Shown in pieces: positions 26,146-33,908 of a stretch of 64,000 bases of DNA (its first letter is position 1; each line of letters starts with the position of its first letter). The notes under the pieces were generated by a model, which was not told where the DNA came from, did not search any database, and worked only from the letters and a program-made list of their open reading frames with translations. Position numbers and translations under genes: made by a program. Source of the DNA: Bradyrhizobium sp. SZCCHNS1050 (GTDB lineage: Bacteria > Pseudomonadota > Alphaproteobacteria > Rhizobiales > Xanthobacteraceae); NCBI RefSeq assembly GCF_032484785.1, contig NZ_JAUETR010000001.1:4529501-4593500 (forward strand). The letters are read 5' to 3'.

Positions 26146-26173
26146 CGGCCCGAGAGCCGGGGTTCTCGGGCCG
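26146..26173 (-). terminator. Terminator hairpin after the amidase gene
   Basis: CGGCCCGAGA (26146-26155) pairs with TCTCGGGCCG (26164-26173) across an 8-nt loop, immediately downstream of the leftward amidase stop. The next bases on that strand read TCATGTTTCC, only partly T-rich. Confidence 0.6.
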
Positions 26174-26181
26174 GCGCGAGA

Positions 26182-27747
26182 CTAAGCCATCCGCTCCCAG
26201 AGCTGCCGCACCAGCATGCCCGCACGCTTCTCGATCGCCGCGGCGGCATCGAGCGCGAGATCCTCGCGATAGCGGCCGGCGATCAGCTGCACGCCGATCG
26301 GCTGGCCATTGTGAACCGCCACCGGCACCACCGCGCCGGGCAGCCCGAGCACGTTGATGGCCGAGATGAAGCGGATCTCGTTGAAGAAGATTTCGCGCAC
26401 GCGCTCCGGGCTTACCGTGTCCTCGCGCGGGCCCGGCGTCGGCTTGACCGTCGTCGGCGCCAGCACCACCGGATAATCCTCGAAGAACAGCTGCCAGGCG
26501 CGGATATGGGTGGAGCGCTGCGCCGTCGCGTTCATCCAGCCCGCGAGGTCGAGGATCTCGGCCTTGGCCCGCATCCCGCCCCACGCCTTGTGGAAGTCTT
26601 CCGAGGTGACGGCCAGCATCTTGGCCTCCTGCATCACGACCACCTCGGTGGTGATGACGTCGCACCAGGTCTGCCAGACGCCGGAGATGTCGGGGACCTC
26701 GACCTCGCTGACCCGGTAGCCGGAGCGTTCCAGATGATCGGCGGCCTGCCGCAGCGCGGCCTGCACCGAAGGATCGACGTCCATGTCATCGGGGATCTTG
26801 GCGAGCGCGACCTTGATCGGCCGCTTGGGCTTCTCGCCCTCGAGCGGGGCCGGCACCCACCAGGGATCGCGCGGATCGCGCCGGCTCATCACCTCCAGCG
26901 CCAGCCTGACGTCGGCGACGCTACGCGCCAGCGGGCCCTGCGACGACATCAGATGCGCCAGCATCGGCCGCTCGGCCGCGGCGCTTTCGTTGTAGGCCGG
27001 GATGCGCCCCTGCGTCGGCTTGATCGTGACAACGCCGTTGCAATGCGCCGGCCAGCGCAGCGAGCCGCCGATGTCGTTGCCATGCGCGATGGTGCCGATA
27101 CCGGCGGCGACCGCAGCTCCAGCGCCGCCCGACGAGCCGCCGCAGGTGATCTCGGGATCCCACGGGTTCAAGGTCAGTCCGTGCAGCGGGTTGTCGGTGA
27201 AGCCGCGGAATGAGAATTCCGGCGTGTTGGTGAGGCCGAGCACGATCGCGCCCGCGTTCTTGAGGTTGCGCACGACGGGCGCGTCCGACGGCGCGATGAT
27301 TCCCATCTGCGCCTGAACGCCGTTGGGGTTTGGCCGTCCCTGGTAGTCGACGTTCTCCTTGATGGTGACGGGCACGCCATGCAGCAGGCCGTCCTTGTTG
27401 CGCGCCTTGTCCGCGGCGCGCGCAGCTTTCAATGCTTCTTCGGACAGATCGACGACGACCGCATTCAGCTTCGGATTGACCTCATGCATGCGCGCGATGT
27501 GCGCCTCGGTCACCTCGACCGAGGAGACCGCGCCCGAGCGGATCGCAGCGGCGGTGTCGAGCGCCGACCACTGCCAGACCGGTCCTCTCGGCAGCCGCGG
27601 CTTCGGCGCGGCGGCCCTCGCCTGTGGTCTGGCCTGCGGCTTCGCCTTTGCGGGCTTCCTGTTGGCCGTGGCGCGCGTGGCCACGCGCTTCGGAGCCGGC
27701 TTGGCGGTCTTTGCCTCCGGCTTCTTCCTTGTCGCTGTTTTCGCCAT
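26182..27747 (-). CDS. Amidase-signature hydrolase with a basic N-terminal extension
   Basis: A 521-residue amidase-signature enzyme that hydrolyses a carboxamide. The Ser-cisSer-Lys triad is seen as VTIKENVDYQG (Lys), the GGSSGGAGAAVAAG glycine/serine loop (cis-Ser) and GNDIGGSLRWPA (nucleophilic Ser). Residues 2-50 are an unusual Lys/Ala/Pro/Arg-rich segment (for example KPAKAKPQARPQARAAAPKP) with no export motif. The ATG at 27747 has GGGG upstream. It follows the M20 hydrolase gene by 23 bp in one operon. The natural substrate is unknown. Confidence 0.88.
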   Translation of the reverse strand: MAKTATRKKPEAKTAKPAPKRVATRATANRKPAKAKPQARPQARAAAPKPRLPRGPVWQWSALDTAAAIRSGAVSSVEVTEAHIARMHEVNPKLNAVVVDLSEEALKAARAADKARNKDGLLHGVPVTIKENVDYQGRPNPNGVQAQMGIIAPSDAPVVRNLKNAGAIVLGLTNTPEFSFRGFTDNPLHGLTLNPWDPEITCGGSSGGAGAAVAAGIGTIAHGNDIGGSLRWPAHCNGVVTIKPTQGRIPAYNESAAAERPMLAHLMSSQGPLARSVADVRLALEVMSRRDPRDPWWVPAPLEGEKPKRPIKVALAKIPDDMDVDPSVQAALRQAADHLERSGYRVSEVEVPDISGVWQTWCDVITTEVVVMQEAKMLAVTSEDFHKAWGGMRAKAEILDLAGWMNATAQRSTHIRAWQLFFEDYPVVLAPTTVKPTPGPREDTVSPERVREIFFNEIRFISAINVLGLPGAVVPVAVHNGQPIGVQLIAGRYREDLALDAAAAIEKRAGMLVRQLWERMA

Positions 27748-27770
27748 TGTGTTTCCCCCCAGTGTATCTC

Positions 27771-29189
27771 TCAAACGACCGACATGGTCAGCGGCGGCTC
27801 GACCTCGGCGGGCAGCGGGCTGACATAGGGCGTGCGCAGCGTCCGCTTCTTCAGGTCGGCCTTGGCGGCTGCGATCAGCGCCGGCTCATTGAGCGCCTTG
27901 ATGCCGAGACCGGCCATCGCCTTGGCGGCCTGCACCATCGCCTTGTGCGCGGCCGGCGTCTTGCCTTGCGCAACGACCTGCCAGGTGTGGAACGGCGTGC
28001 CGATCGCCACCGTCGGCGCGTGCACCTGCACCGTTGGCACCACCCAGCTGACGTCGCCGACATCGGTCGAGCCGATCTGCGGATTGCGCTTGGCGTTCAG
28101 CGGCACCAGGAAGTCGGCCAGCGGCTTGTCGGTCGGATCCATGCCGATGCTGTAGTAGACGGATTCGATGTCCTTGTCGGTCAGGGTCGCCTGGATCTGA
28201 CCGGCAAAATCCTTGTCGCTCGCGTCGAAATGCGGCGGCCCCAGCTCCTCCATGATCCCGTGCAGCGCCTCTTCGAGCGGCGTGTTGGGCAGGATGTTGG
28301 AGACCGCCGAGATGATCTTCATCTCGACCTTGGTCTCGGTCATCATCGTGGCACCTTGCGCGATCTTGTGTACGCGCCCGACCAGCTCGTTCATGCCGGG
28401 CAGGTCGCGCGCGCGGATCGAGTAGCGGACGCGCGCATGCGCCTGCACGACGTTGGGCGCAATGCCGCCGGTGTCGAGCAGCGCGTAATGCACGCGGGCG
28501 TCGCTCGGCATGTGCTCGCGCATGTAGTTGACGCCGACATTCATCAGCTCCACCGCGTCGAGCGCGCTGCGGCCGAGATGCGGCGAGGCGGCCGCATGCG
28601 AGGTGCGTCCGGTGAAGATGAAGTCGGCGCGCGTGTTGGCGAGAGAGGGCGTCATCACCACTTCCCAGAAGCTCGACGGATGCCAGGTGATTGCGATGTC
28701 GGCATCCTCGAACGCGCCTGAGCGCACCATGAAGGCCTTTGCGGCGCCGCCTTCCTCGGCAGGGCAGCCGTAGTAGCGCACGCGTCCCGGAACCTTGTTG
28801 GCGGCGAGCCAGTCCTTCACGGCGGTTGCCGCGAGCAGCGCCGCCGAGCCCAGGAGATTGTGGCCGCAGCCATGGCCATGGCCGCCGGTCTCGATCGGAC
28901 GATGCTCGGCGACGCCGGCCTCCTGGCTGAGGCCGGGCAGGGCGTCGTATTCGCCCATGAACGCGATGACCGGACCGCCTTCGCCCCATTCGCCCATCAG
29001 CGCGGTCGGGATGCCCGCGACCTTTTCGATGATCCGAAAACCCTGGTGCTTCAACTCGGCGAGGTGTTCGGCGGACGAGCGGGCCTCGGTGTAGCAGACC
29101 TCGGGCATGCTCCACACCCGGTCGCTGAGCTCGATGAAACGGGTCTTGATCGCGTCGACGCCGCGCCAGATCTCGCTGCGGTTGTCCAT
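27771..29189 (-). CDS. M20-family amidohydrolase (AbgB-like)
   Basis: A 472-residue metallo-hydrolase of peptidase family M20D, which removes acyl or aminobenzoyl groups from amino acids. Metal-site motifs are visible: FMGEYDALPGLSQEAG, the GGHGHGCGHNLLG histidines and CPAEEGGAAK with the catalytic Glu. A dimerisation-domain motif FTGRTSHAAASPHLGRSALD follows. Length and motif order match AbgB rather than AbgA. It is the first gene of an operon with the amidase, suggesting two steps on an N-acyl amide or dipeptide-like substrate. Confidence 0.87.
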   Translation of the reverse strand: MDNRSEIWRGVDAIKTRFIELSDRVWSMPEVCYTEARSSAEHLAELKHQGFRIIEKVAGIPTALMGEWGEGGPVIAFMGEYDALPGLSQEAGVAEHRPIETGGHGHGCGHNLLGSAALLAATAVKDWLAANKVPGRVRYYGCPAEEGGAAKAFMVRSGAFEDADIAITWHPSSFWEVVMTPSLANTRADFIFTGRTSHAAASPHLGRSALDAVELMNVGVNYMREHMPSDARVHYALLDTGGIAPNVVQAHARVRYSIRARDLPGMNELVGRVHKIAQGATMMTETKVEMKIISAVSNILPNTPLEEALHGIMEELGPPHFDASDKDFAGQIQATLTDKDIESVYYSIGMDPTDKPLADFLVPLNAKRNPQIGSTDVGDVSWVVPTVQVHAPTVAIGTPFHTWQVVAQGKTPAAHKAMVQAAKAMAGLGIKALNEPALIAAAKADLKKRTLRTPYVSPLPAEVEPPLTMSVV

Positions 29190-29487
29190 CTCCGGTCCTT
29201 GTCCTCTGCTGCCGATAGGGGGCCGGTATGGTTATCAGCTAAGTTCCCCGACGCCTAGCGATCCGCCGCGAGAGCAGCCATGCGGCGCGCGGCAAGGCGC
29301 GGTGGAGCGCGCGTCATCCTTGAGCAGATGATGCCGCGATTGGATGCAGCGCGATGCTTTCGGCGGCGCAGCGAGAAGGATGGGGACGCCGTCCTCAAAT
29401 TTCGGAACTGCCGCCGTGCGCCGTTACCGCACCCGTCCAGGAACGATCGTGGTCGCGTCCTGTTCTCGTGTCAGGAGTGCGACCGCC

Positions 29488-29733
29488 ATGCGTGCAGGAC
29501 CCATCACCATCATCGTCGCATTGCTGCTGATTCTCGCGGCCGCCGTCGTCTTCGCCTATCAGGGCATGACCTTGCCCGGCGATCCGATGCCGACCGAGGG
29601 CTGGATCGCGCTCACGCTCGGCGTGGTGTTTTCGCTCATCGTGGGGATCGGGCTGATGGTGCTGTTGTTCTACAGCAGCCGCAAGGGCTACGACGAGCCA
29701 TCACAGTTCGGGGCTGATGATCATCGCGACTGA
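29488..29733 (+). CDS. Small membrane protein next to the nor region
   Basis: An 81-residue protein with two hydrophobic helices (ITIIVALLLILAAAVVFAYQ and LGVVFSLIVGIGLMVLLFYS) separated by a short loop, and an acidic tail ending GADDHRD. AGGAG lies about 10 bases before the ATG. No recognised family. It converges on the 62-residue gene at 29740. Confidence 0.62.
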   Translation: MRAGPITIIVALLLILAAAVVFAYQGMTLPGDPMPTEGWIALTLGVVFSLIVGIGLMVLLFYSSRKGYDEPSQFGADDHRD

Positions 29734-29739
29734 GACCGC

Positions 29740-29928
29740 TCAAGCCGGATGCGGCGGATGCTGTGTCCGCGGATGCCGGTCGTGAAGCAGCTTGGCGAGT
29801 TCGTGCCTCAGATCGTCGTGACCGCGCATCGCCGTCTCGAACAGCGCTTCCTGGATGTCGCGCGGCATGTCGCCCCAGACGCCGATGGCGGCGTTGCCGA
29901 GCAGCTCTGCGAACCGGTTGTCGTCCAT
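29740..29928 (-). CDS. Small conserved-looking protein, unknown function
   Basis: A 62-residue soluble protein (opening MDDNRFAELLGNAAIGVWG, with a His/Pro-rich tail) preceded by a strong GGAGGT ribosome site 5 bases before the ATG. The body looks helical and amphipathic; no family recognised. It follows the 51-residue gene on the same strand by 53 bp, and both lie downstream of the FixK/NnrR-like box at 30187, so co-regulation with nor is possible. Confidence 0.6.
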   Translation of the reverse strand: MDDNRFAELLGNAAIGVWGDMPRDIQEALFETAMRGHDDLRHELAKLLHDRHPRTQHPPHPA

Positions 29929-29981
29929 GCGGCACCTCCGGACGATCTGACGCCCGAGGACGGCAAAGGTTCCAGGCCAGG

Positions 29982-30137
29982 TTATTGCGTGGTGAACAGG
30001 ACCACCGCAATCGCAACGGAGAGCGCGATCGCGGACACGGTCCCCGTGGTCGACAGCACGCCCATGCGCCGCAGCGCCGCTGCAAACACGATGATGATCG
30101 GGGTAGCGGTGACGAGGCCGAGCTGCGCTTCGGTCAT
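29982..30137 (-). CDS. Small two-helix membrane protein divergent from norE
   Basis: A 51-residue protein with two hydrophobic helices (LGLVTATPIIIVFAAAL and VSAIALSVAIAVVLFTT). The ATG at 30137 is chosen because AGGAG stands 7 bases upstream; in-frame ATGs at 30143 and further up have poor spacing. It is divergent from norE with a shared 116-bp control region holding an FNR/FixK/NnrR-like box. Function unknown. Confidence 0.55.
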   Translation of the reverse strand: MTEAQLGLVTATPIIIVFAAALRRMGVLSTTGTVSAIALSVAIAVVLFTTQ

Positions 30138-30186
30138 GGACATGCTCCTGATGTCGATCCCGTAGCGCATCCAGGCGCCGTGCTGT

Positions 30187-30200
30187 TTGTGCGCCGACAA
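30187..30200. promoter_or_regulatory. FNR/FixK/NnrR-type box between norE and a small divergent gene
   Basis: TTGTGCGCCGACAA matches the TTG-N8-CAA frame of CRP/FNR-family sites with the GACAA half also present before norC. It lies about 60 bp upstream of the norE start. Confidence 0.65.
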
Positions 30201-30253
30201 AGAGCATGTCTGCCGCCCCGATTAGCTTTGCCGACATCTGATCGGAGGTGGCG

Positions 30254-30832
30254 GTGTCGGCACTCACATACGAACCGGAACCAACGGAGCGCTGGGGCGT
30301 GCTCGACGGGTTGCCGGGCGACCCCATGATGTGGGTCCTGATCCTCAGCGAGCTTGTCGCTTTCGGCCTGCTGCTCGGCGCCTTCGTCGTGGCGCGCGCA
30401 GTCAATCCAGTCATGTTCGCAGCCGGGCAGGCCATGCTGGACGGACCTCTCGCCGCATTGAACACGATCGTGCTTGTGACGAGCGGGTGGGCTGCGGCGC
30501 GCGGGGCGGCGGCGGCGAGAGGCGGATCGCCGGCCACAGCACGGCGTTGGATCATGCTGGCGATCCTGCTCGGCACGGCCTTCATTGCCGTCAAGCTGAC
30601 CGAGTATGGCAGGGAGATTGCCGCCGGCGCAGGCCTGGAGACGTCGCCGTTCTTCACGCTCTATTTTCTGCTCACGGGCTTCCATCTGCTTCACGTCGTA
30701 CTCGGGATGGTCATCCTCGGAATCGTCGGTCGTCATGCCGCGCCCACCAGCGTCGAGACCGGGACGGCGTTCTGGCACATGGTCGACCTGGTCTGGATCG
30801 TGATGTTCCCGATCCTCTATCTGGTGGGATGA
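30254..30832 (+). CDS. norE: NorE-like protein (cytochrome oxidase subunit III family)
   Basis: A 192-residue membrane protein of the cox3 superfamily with five predicted helices; DPMMWVLILSELVAFGLLL, LYFLLTGFHLLHVVLGM and FWHMVDLVWIVMFPILYL are typical. NorE aids assembly or activity of nitric oxide reductase. GTG at 30254 is chosen because GGAGG (30244-30248) is 5 bases away; the GTG at 30248 overlaps that site. norF follows after 3 bases. Confidence 0.88.
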   Translation: MSALTYEPEPTERWGVLDGLPGDPMMWVLILSELVAFGLLLGAFVVARAVNPVMFAAGQAMLDGPLAALNTIVLVTSGWAAARGAAAARGGSPATARRWIMLAILLGTAFIAVKLTEYGREIAAGAGLETSPFFTLYFLLTGFHLLHVVLGMVILGIVGRHAAPTSVETGTAFWHMVDLVWIVMFPILYLVG

Positions 30833-30835
30833 GTC

Positions 30836-31099
30836 ATGGTCCGCGATCGCCTCACGCTCGCCTGGCTTCAATTGCTGAGCTTCGCCGTCGCCACGCTCGC
30901 GGCCTCGTTGCTGCTGCCGAATCGCTGGCTCGCCGATGCCCTCGTGCTCGCGCTCGCATCGGCAAAGGGCAGGGTGATCGTGCTGGATTTTCTCGGCCTG
31001 CGCCATGCGCCCGCGCTGTGGCGCGGCCTGCTCGCATCGTGGCTCCTAGGCCTGGTTGCGCTCGCCGGGCTGGCGGTGGCGCTCCGCGCGCTGGTCTGA
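30836..31099 (+). CDS. norF: NorF-like small membrane protein
   Basis: An 87-residue protein with two to three hydrophobic helices (LTLAWLQLLSFAVATLAASL near the N-terminus), related to cox subunit IV-like NorF. It is packed 3 bases behind norE and precedes norC, the standard norEF-norCBQD order. NorEF are accessory factors for NO reductase under denitrifying conditions. Confidence 0.8.
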   Translation: MVRDRLTLAWLQLLSFAVATLAASLLLPNRWLADALVLALASAKGRVIVLDFLGLRHAPALWRGLLASWLLGLVALAGLAVALRALV

Positions 31100-31118
31100 C
31101 GGGCCATCGCCGTGCTGC

Positions 31119-31132
31119 TTGCGCCGCGACAA
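31119..31132. promoter_or_regulatory. FNR/FixK/NnrR-type box upstream of norC
   Basis: TTGCGCCGCGACAA is a 14-bp TTG-N8-CAA site, very similar in form to the box reported for the Bradyrhizobium norCBQD promoter. It lies about 70 bp before the norC start codon. Confidence 0.75.
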
Positions 31133-31200
31133 AGAGACTCCCGGCAGTGCCGGTAGATTGCCTTCACCATCGACCTTCACCAAAACGGAAAGGACGTGTC

Positions 31201-31653
31201 ATGGCGGAACGCCTGACCAAGTCGGCCGCACGGAACGTCTTCTACGGCGGTTCGGCCTTCTTCTTTGCGATCTTCCTCGGGCTCACAGCGCACAGCCACT
31301 ACTACATGGTCACGACCTCGACCAATGCGTCGACGCTGTCCGACGGAGTCGCTCGCGGCAAGCACGTCTGGGAGAGAAACTCCTGCATCAACTGCCATAC
31401 CCTGCTCGGCGAGGGCGCCTATTTCGCGCCAGAGGTCGGCAATGTCTGGGACCGCTGGGGCGGCAGGCAGGACCCGGCCGCCGCGCGCGAGATGCTGAAA
31501 TCTTGGATGCAGTCGCAACCCTCCGGTGCGCCCGGCCGCAGGCAGATGCCGCAGTTCAATCTGTCCGACCAGGAGCTCAACGACCTCGCCGACTTCCTGC
31601 AATGGACCGACACGATCAAGCGCCAGGACTGGCCGCCGAACAAGGCCGGCTGA
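31201..31653 (+). CDS. norC: Nitric oxide reductase cytochrome c subunit
   Basis: A 150-residue membrane-anchored monohaem cytochrome c. One N-terminal helix (about 13-30) anchors it; the periplasmic domain has the haem site C62-I-N-C65-H66 and a Met ligand in RRQMPQF. It delivers electrons from a periplasmic donor to NorB, which reduces NO to N2O. AAGGA precedes the ATG. First gene of norCBQD. Confidence 0.96.
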   Translation: MAERLTKSAARNVFYGGSAFFFAIFLGLTAHSHYYMVTTSTNASTLSDGVARGKHVWERNSCINCHTLLGEGAYFAPEVGNVWDRWGGRQDPAAAREMLKSWMQSQPSGAPGRRQMPQFNLSDQELNDLADFLQWTDTIKRQDWPPNKAG

Positions 31654-31689
31654 GCCGGCATCCCGTCCCCGTCATGAGAGAGATCCGCG

Positions 31690-33036
31690 ATGAGATATGA
31701 GACCCAGAAGGTCGCGATGCTGTATTTCTACGGCGCGCTGACGCTCTTCCTCGCCCAGGTCATCTTCGGCCTGCTCGCCGGCACCATCTACGTGCTGCCG
31801 AACACGCTGTCGGTCCTGCTTCCCTTCAACATCGTCCGCATGATCCACACCAACGCGCTGATCGTGTGGTCGCTGATCGGCTTCATGGGCGCCACCTACT
31901 TCCTGCTGCCCGAGGAGACCGAGACCGAGCTCTACAGCCCGCTGCTCGCCAAGATCCAGTTCTGGATGTTCTTCGGCGCCGCGGGTGCGGCCGTCGTCGG
32001 CTATCTCTTCCACTACCATGAGGGCCGTGAGTTCCTCGAGCAGCCCTTCATCATCAAGGTCGGCATCGTCGTCGTCTGCCTGATGTTCCTGTTCAACGTC
32101 ACGATGACCGCCCTGAAGGGTCGCAAGACGACGGTGACCAACATCCTGCTGTTCGGTCTGTGGAGCGTCGCGATCTTCTTCCTGTTCGCGTTCTACAATC
32201 CGGCAAATCTCGCCGTCGACAAGATGTACTGGTGGTACATCGTCCATCTCTGGGTGGAGGGCGTCTGGGAGTTGATCATGGCCTCGATCCTGGCCTTCCT
32301 GATGATCAAGCTCAACGGCATCGACCGCGAGGTGGTGGAGAAGTGGCTCTACGTCATCATTGGCCTGGCGCTGTTCTCTGGCATCCTCGGCACCGGCCAT
32401 CATTTCTACTGGATCGGCGCGCCCGGCTATTGGCAGTGGATCGGCTCGCTGTTCTCAACGCTCGAGGTCGCGCCGTTCTTCACCATGGTGATCTTCACGG
32501 TGCAGATGACGCTCAAGGCGGGACGCAAGCATCCGAATCGCGCCGCGCTGCTGTGGTCGGTCGGCTGCTCCGTCATGGCGTTCCTCGGCGCCGGCGTGTG
32601 GGGCTTCCTGCACACGCTGTCCAGCGTGAACTACTACACCCACGGCACCCAGGTGACCGCCGCGCACGGCCATCTCGCCTTCTTCGGCGCCTATGTGATG
32701 CTCAACCTCGCGGTCATGGCCTATGCGGTGCCGCAGCTGCGCCAGCGTGCGCCGTATAATCAGTGGCTCTCGATGGCGAGCTTCTGGATCATGTGCACGG
32801 CGATGATGACGATGACCTTTGCGCTGACCTTCGCCGGCATCATCCAGGTGCATCTGCAGCGCGTGCTCGGCCAGAGCTACATGGACGTGCAGGACCAGCT
32901 CGCGATGTTCTACTGGGTTCGGCTCGGCTCCGGTGTGTTCGTGGCGATCGCGGCGCTGATGTTCGTCTGGGCCGTGCTGGTGCCCGGCCGCGCCAAGCAG
33001 GCGATCATCCCCGGCGCCCTGCAGCCGGCGGAGTAA
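31690..33036 (+). CDS. norB: Nitric oxide reductase catalytic subunit
   Basis: A 448-residue, 12-helix haem-copper superfamily enzyme. Haem ligand regions are visible: RMIHTNALIVWSLIG in helix II, the HLWVEGVWE His/Glu site, and the LGTGHHFYW histidine pair; GHLAFFGAYVMLNLAVM carries further haem ligands. The non-haem iron site glutamates (VEGVWELIMA) are intact. The length without an N-terminal quinol-oxidising extension indicates the cytochrome-c-dependent (cNor) type, in line with norC next door. Confidence 0.97.
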   Translation: MRYETQKVAMLYFYGALTLFLAQVIFGLLAGTIYVLPNTLSVLLPFNIVRMIHTNALIVWSLIGFMGATYFLLPEETETELYSPLLAKIQFWMFFGAAGAAVVGYLFHYHEGREFLEQPFIIKVGIVVVCLMFLFNVTMTALKGRKTTVTNILLFGLWSVAIFFLFAFYNPANLAVDKMYWWYIVHLWVEGVWELIMASILAFLMIKLNGIDREVVEKWLYVIIGLALFSGILGTGHHFYWIGAPGYWQWIGSLFSTLEVAPFFTMVIFTVQMTLKAGRKHPNRAALLWSVGCSVMAFLGAGVWGFLHTLSSVNYYTHGTQVTAAHGHLAFFGAYVMLNLAVMAYAVPQLRQRAPYNQWLSMASFWIMCTAMMTMTFALTFAGIIQVHLQRVLGQSYMDVQDQLAMFYWVRLGSGVFVAIAALMFVWAVLVPGRAKQAIIPGALQPAE

Positions 33037-33042
33037 AACCCC

Positions 33043-33072
33043 GCAGGCGGCGGCTTCGATGCCGCCGCCTGC
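33043..33072 (+). other. Intercistronic hairpin between norB and norQ
   Basis: GCAGGCGGCGGC (33043-33054) and GCCGCCGCCTGC (33061-33072) form a perfect 12-bp stem with a TTCGAT loop, in the 59-bp norB-norQ gap. No T-run follows, so it probably stabilises or attenuates the message rather than ending it. This would give norCB higher expression than norQD. Confidence 0.7.
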
Positions 33073-33095
33073 ATCCCCCGATTCGGAGAGTGATC

Positions 33096-33905
33096 ATGAA
33101 GCCCGCGCTGCACGCGATCGATACCGTCCTGTCGTTCCCCTCGTACACGCCGACCGGCAATGAATGCGCGCTGTTCGAGCATGCGTTCCGACATCGCCTA
33201 CCGGTGCTGCTGAAGGGGCCGACCGGCTGCGGCAAGACCCGCTTCGTCGCGCACATGGCGGCGCGACTGGGCCTGCCGCTGCACACGGTCGCCTGTCACG
33301 ACGACCTCACCGCCGCCGACCTCACCGGGCGATATCTGCTCAAGGGCGGTGACACCGTGTGGACCGACGGCCCGCTGACCCGCGCGGTGCGCGAGGGCGG
33401 CATCTGCTATCTCGACGAGGTCGTCGAGGCGCGGAAGGATGTGACCGTCGTGCTGCATCCTCTCACCGACGACCGCCGCATTCTTCCGCTGGAGCGCACC
33501 GGCGAGGAGCTGCTCGCGCCCGACGGCTTCATGCTGGTGGTGTCCTACAATCCGGGTTATCAGTCGCTGCACAAGGCGCTGAAGCCATCGACACGGCAGC
33601 GCTTCATCGCCATCGAATTCGGCTTCCTGCCCGCCGAGCAGGAGATCGCGGTGGTTGCCGCCGAGAGCGGGCTGGCGCCGGAGCGCGTTCGGCCGCTGGT
33701 GGCGCTCGCGCATCGGCTGCGAGCGCTGCAAGGCCATGACTTGGAGGAGGGCGTCTCGACGCGGCTCCTGGTCTATTGCGCGACGCTCGTCGCTGCCGGA
33801 GCATCCATCGCGGACGCCGTGCTCGCCGCGATGATCGAGCCGCTCACCGACGACGCCGACGTCAAGGCCGCGTTACGCGAGGTCGCGCATGCCGTGATCG
33901 GGTGA
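33096..33905 (+). CDS. norQ: NorQ, MoxR-type AAA+ ATPase for NO reductase activation
   Basis: A 269-residue AAA+ protein with Walker A LLKGPTGCGKTRF, Walker B GGICYLDEVVEA, and sensor motif LVVSYNPGYQS. NorQ with NorD is needed for insertion of the non-haem iron into NorB. ATG 33096 follows GGAGAG. norD begins 3 bases after the stop. Confidence 0.94.
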   Translation: MKPALHAIDTVLSFPSYTPTGNECALFEHAFRHRLPVLLKGPTGCGKTRFVAHMAARLGLPLHTVACHDDLTAADLTGRYLLKGGDTVWTDGPLTRAVREGGICYLDEVVEARKDVTVVLHPLTDDRRILPLERTGEELLAPDGFMLVVSYNPGYQSLHKALKPSTRQRFIAIEFGFLPAEQEIAVVAAESGLAPERVRPLVALAHRLRALQGHDLEEGVSTRLLVYCATLVAAGASIADAVLAAMIEPLTDDADVKAALREVAHAVIG

Positions 33906-33908
33906 GCC

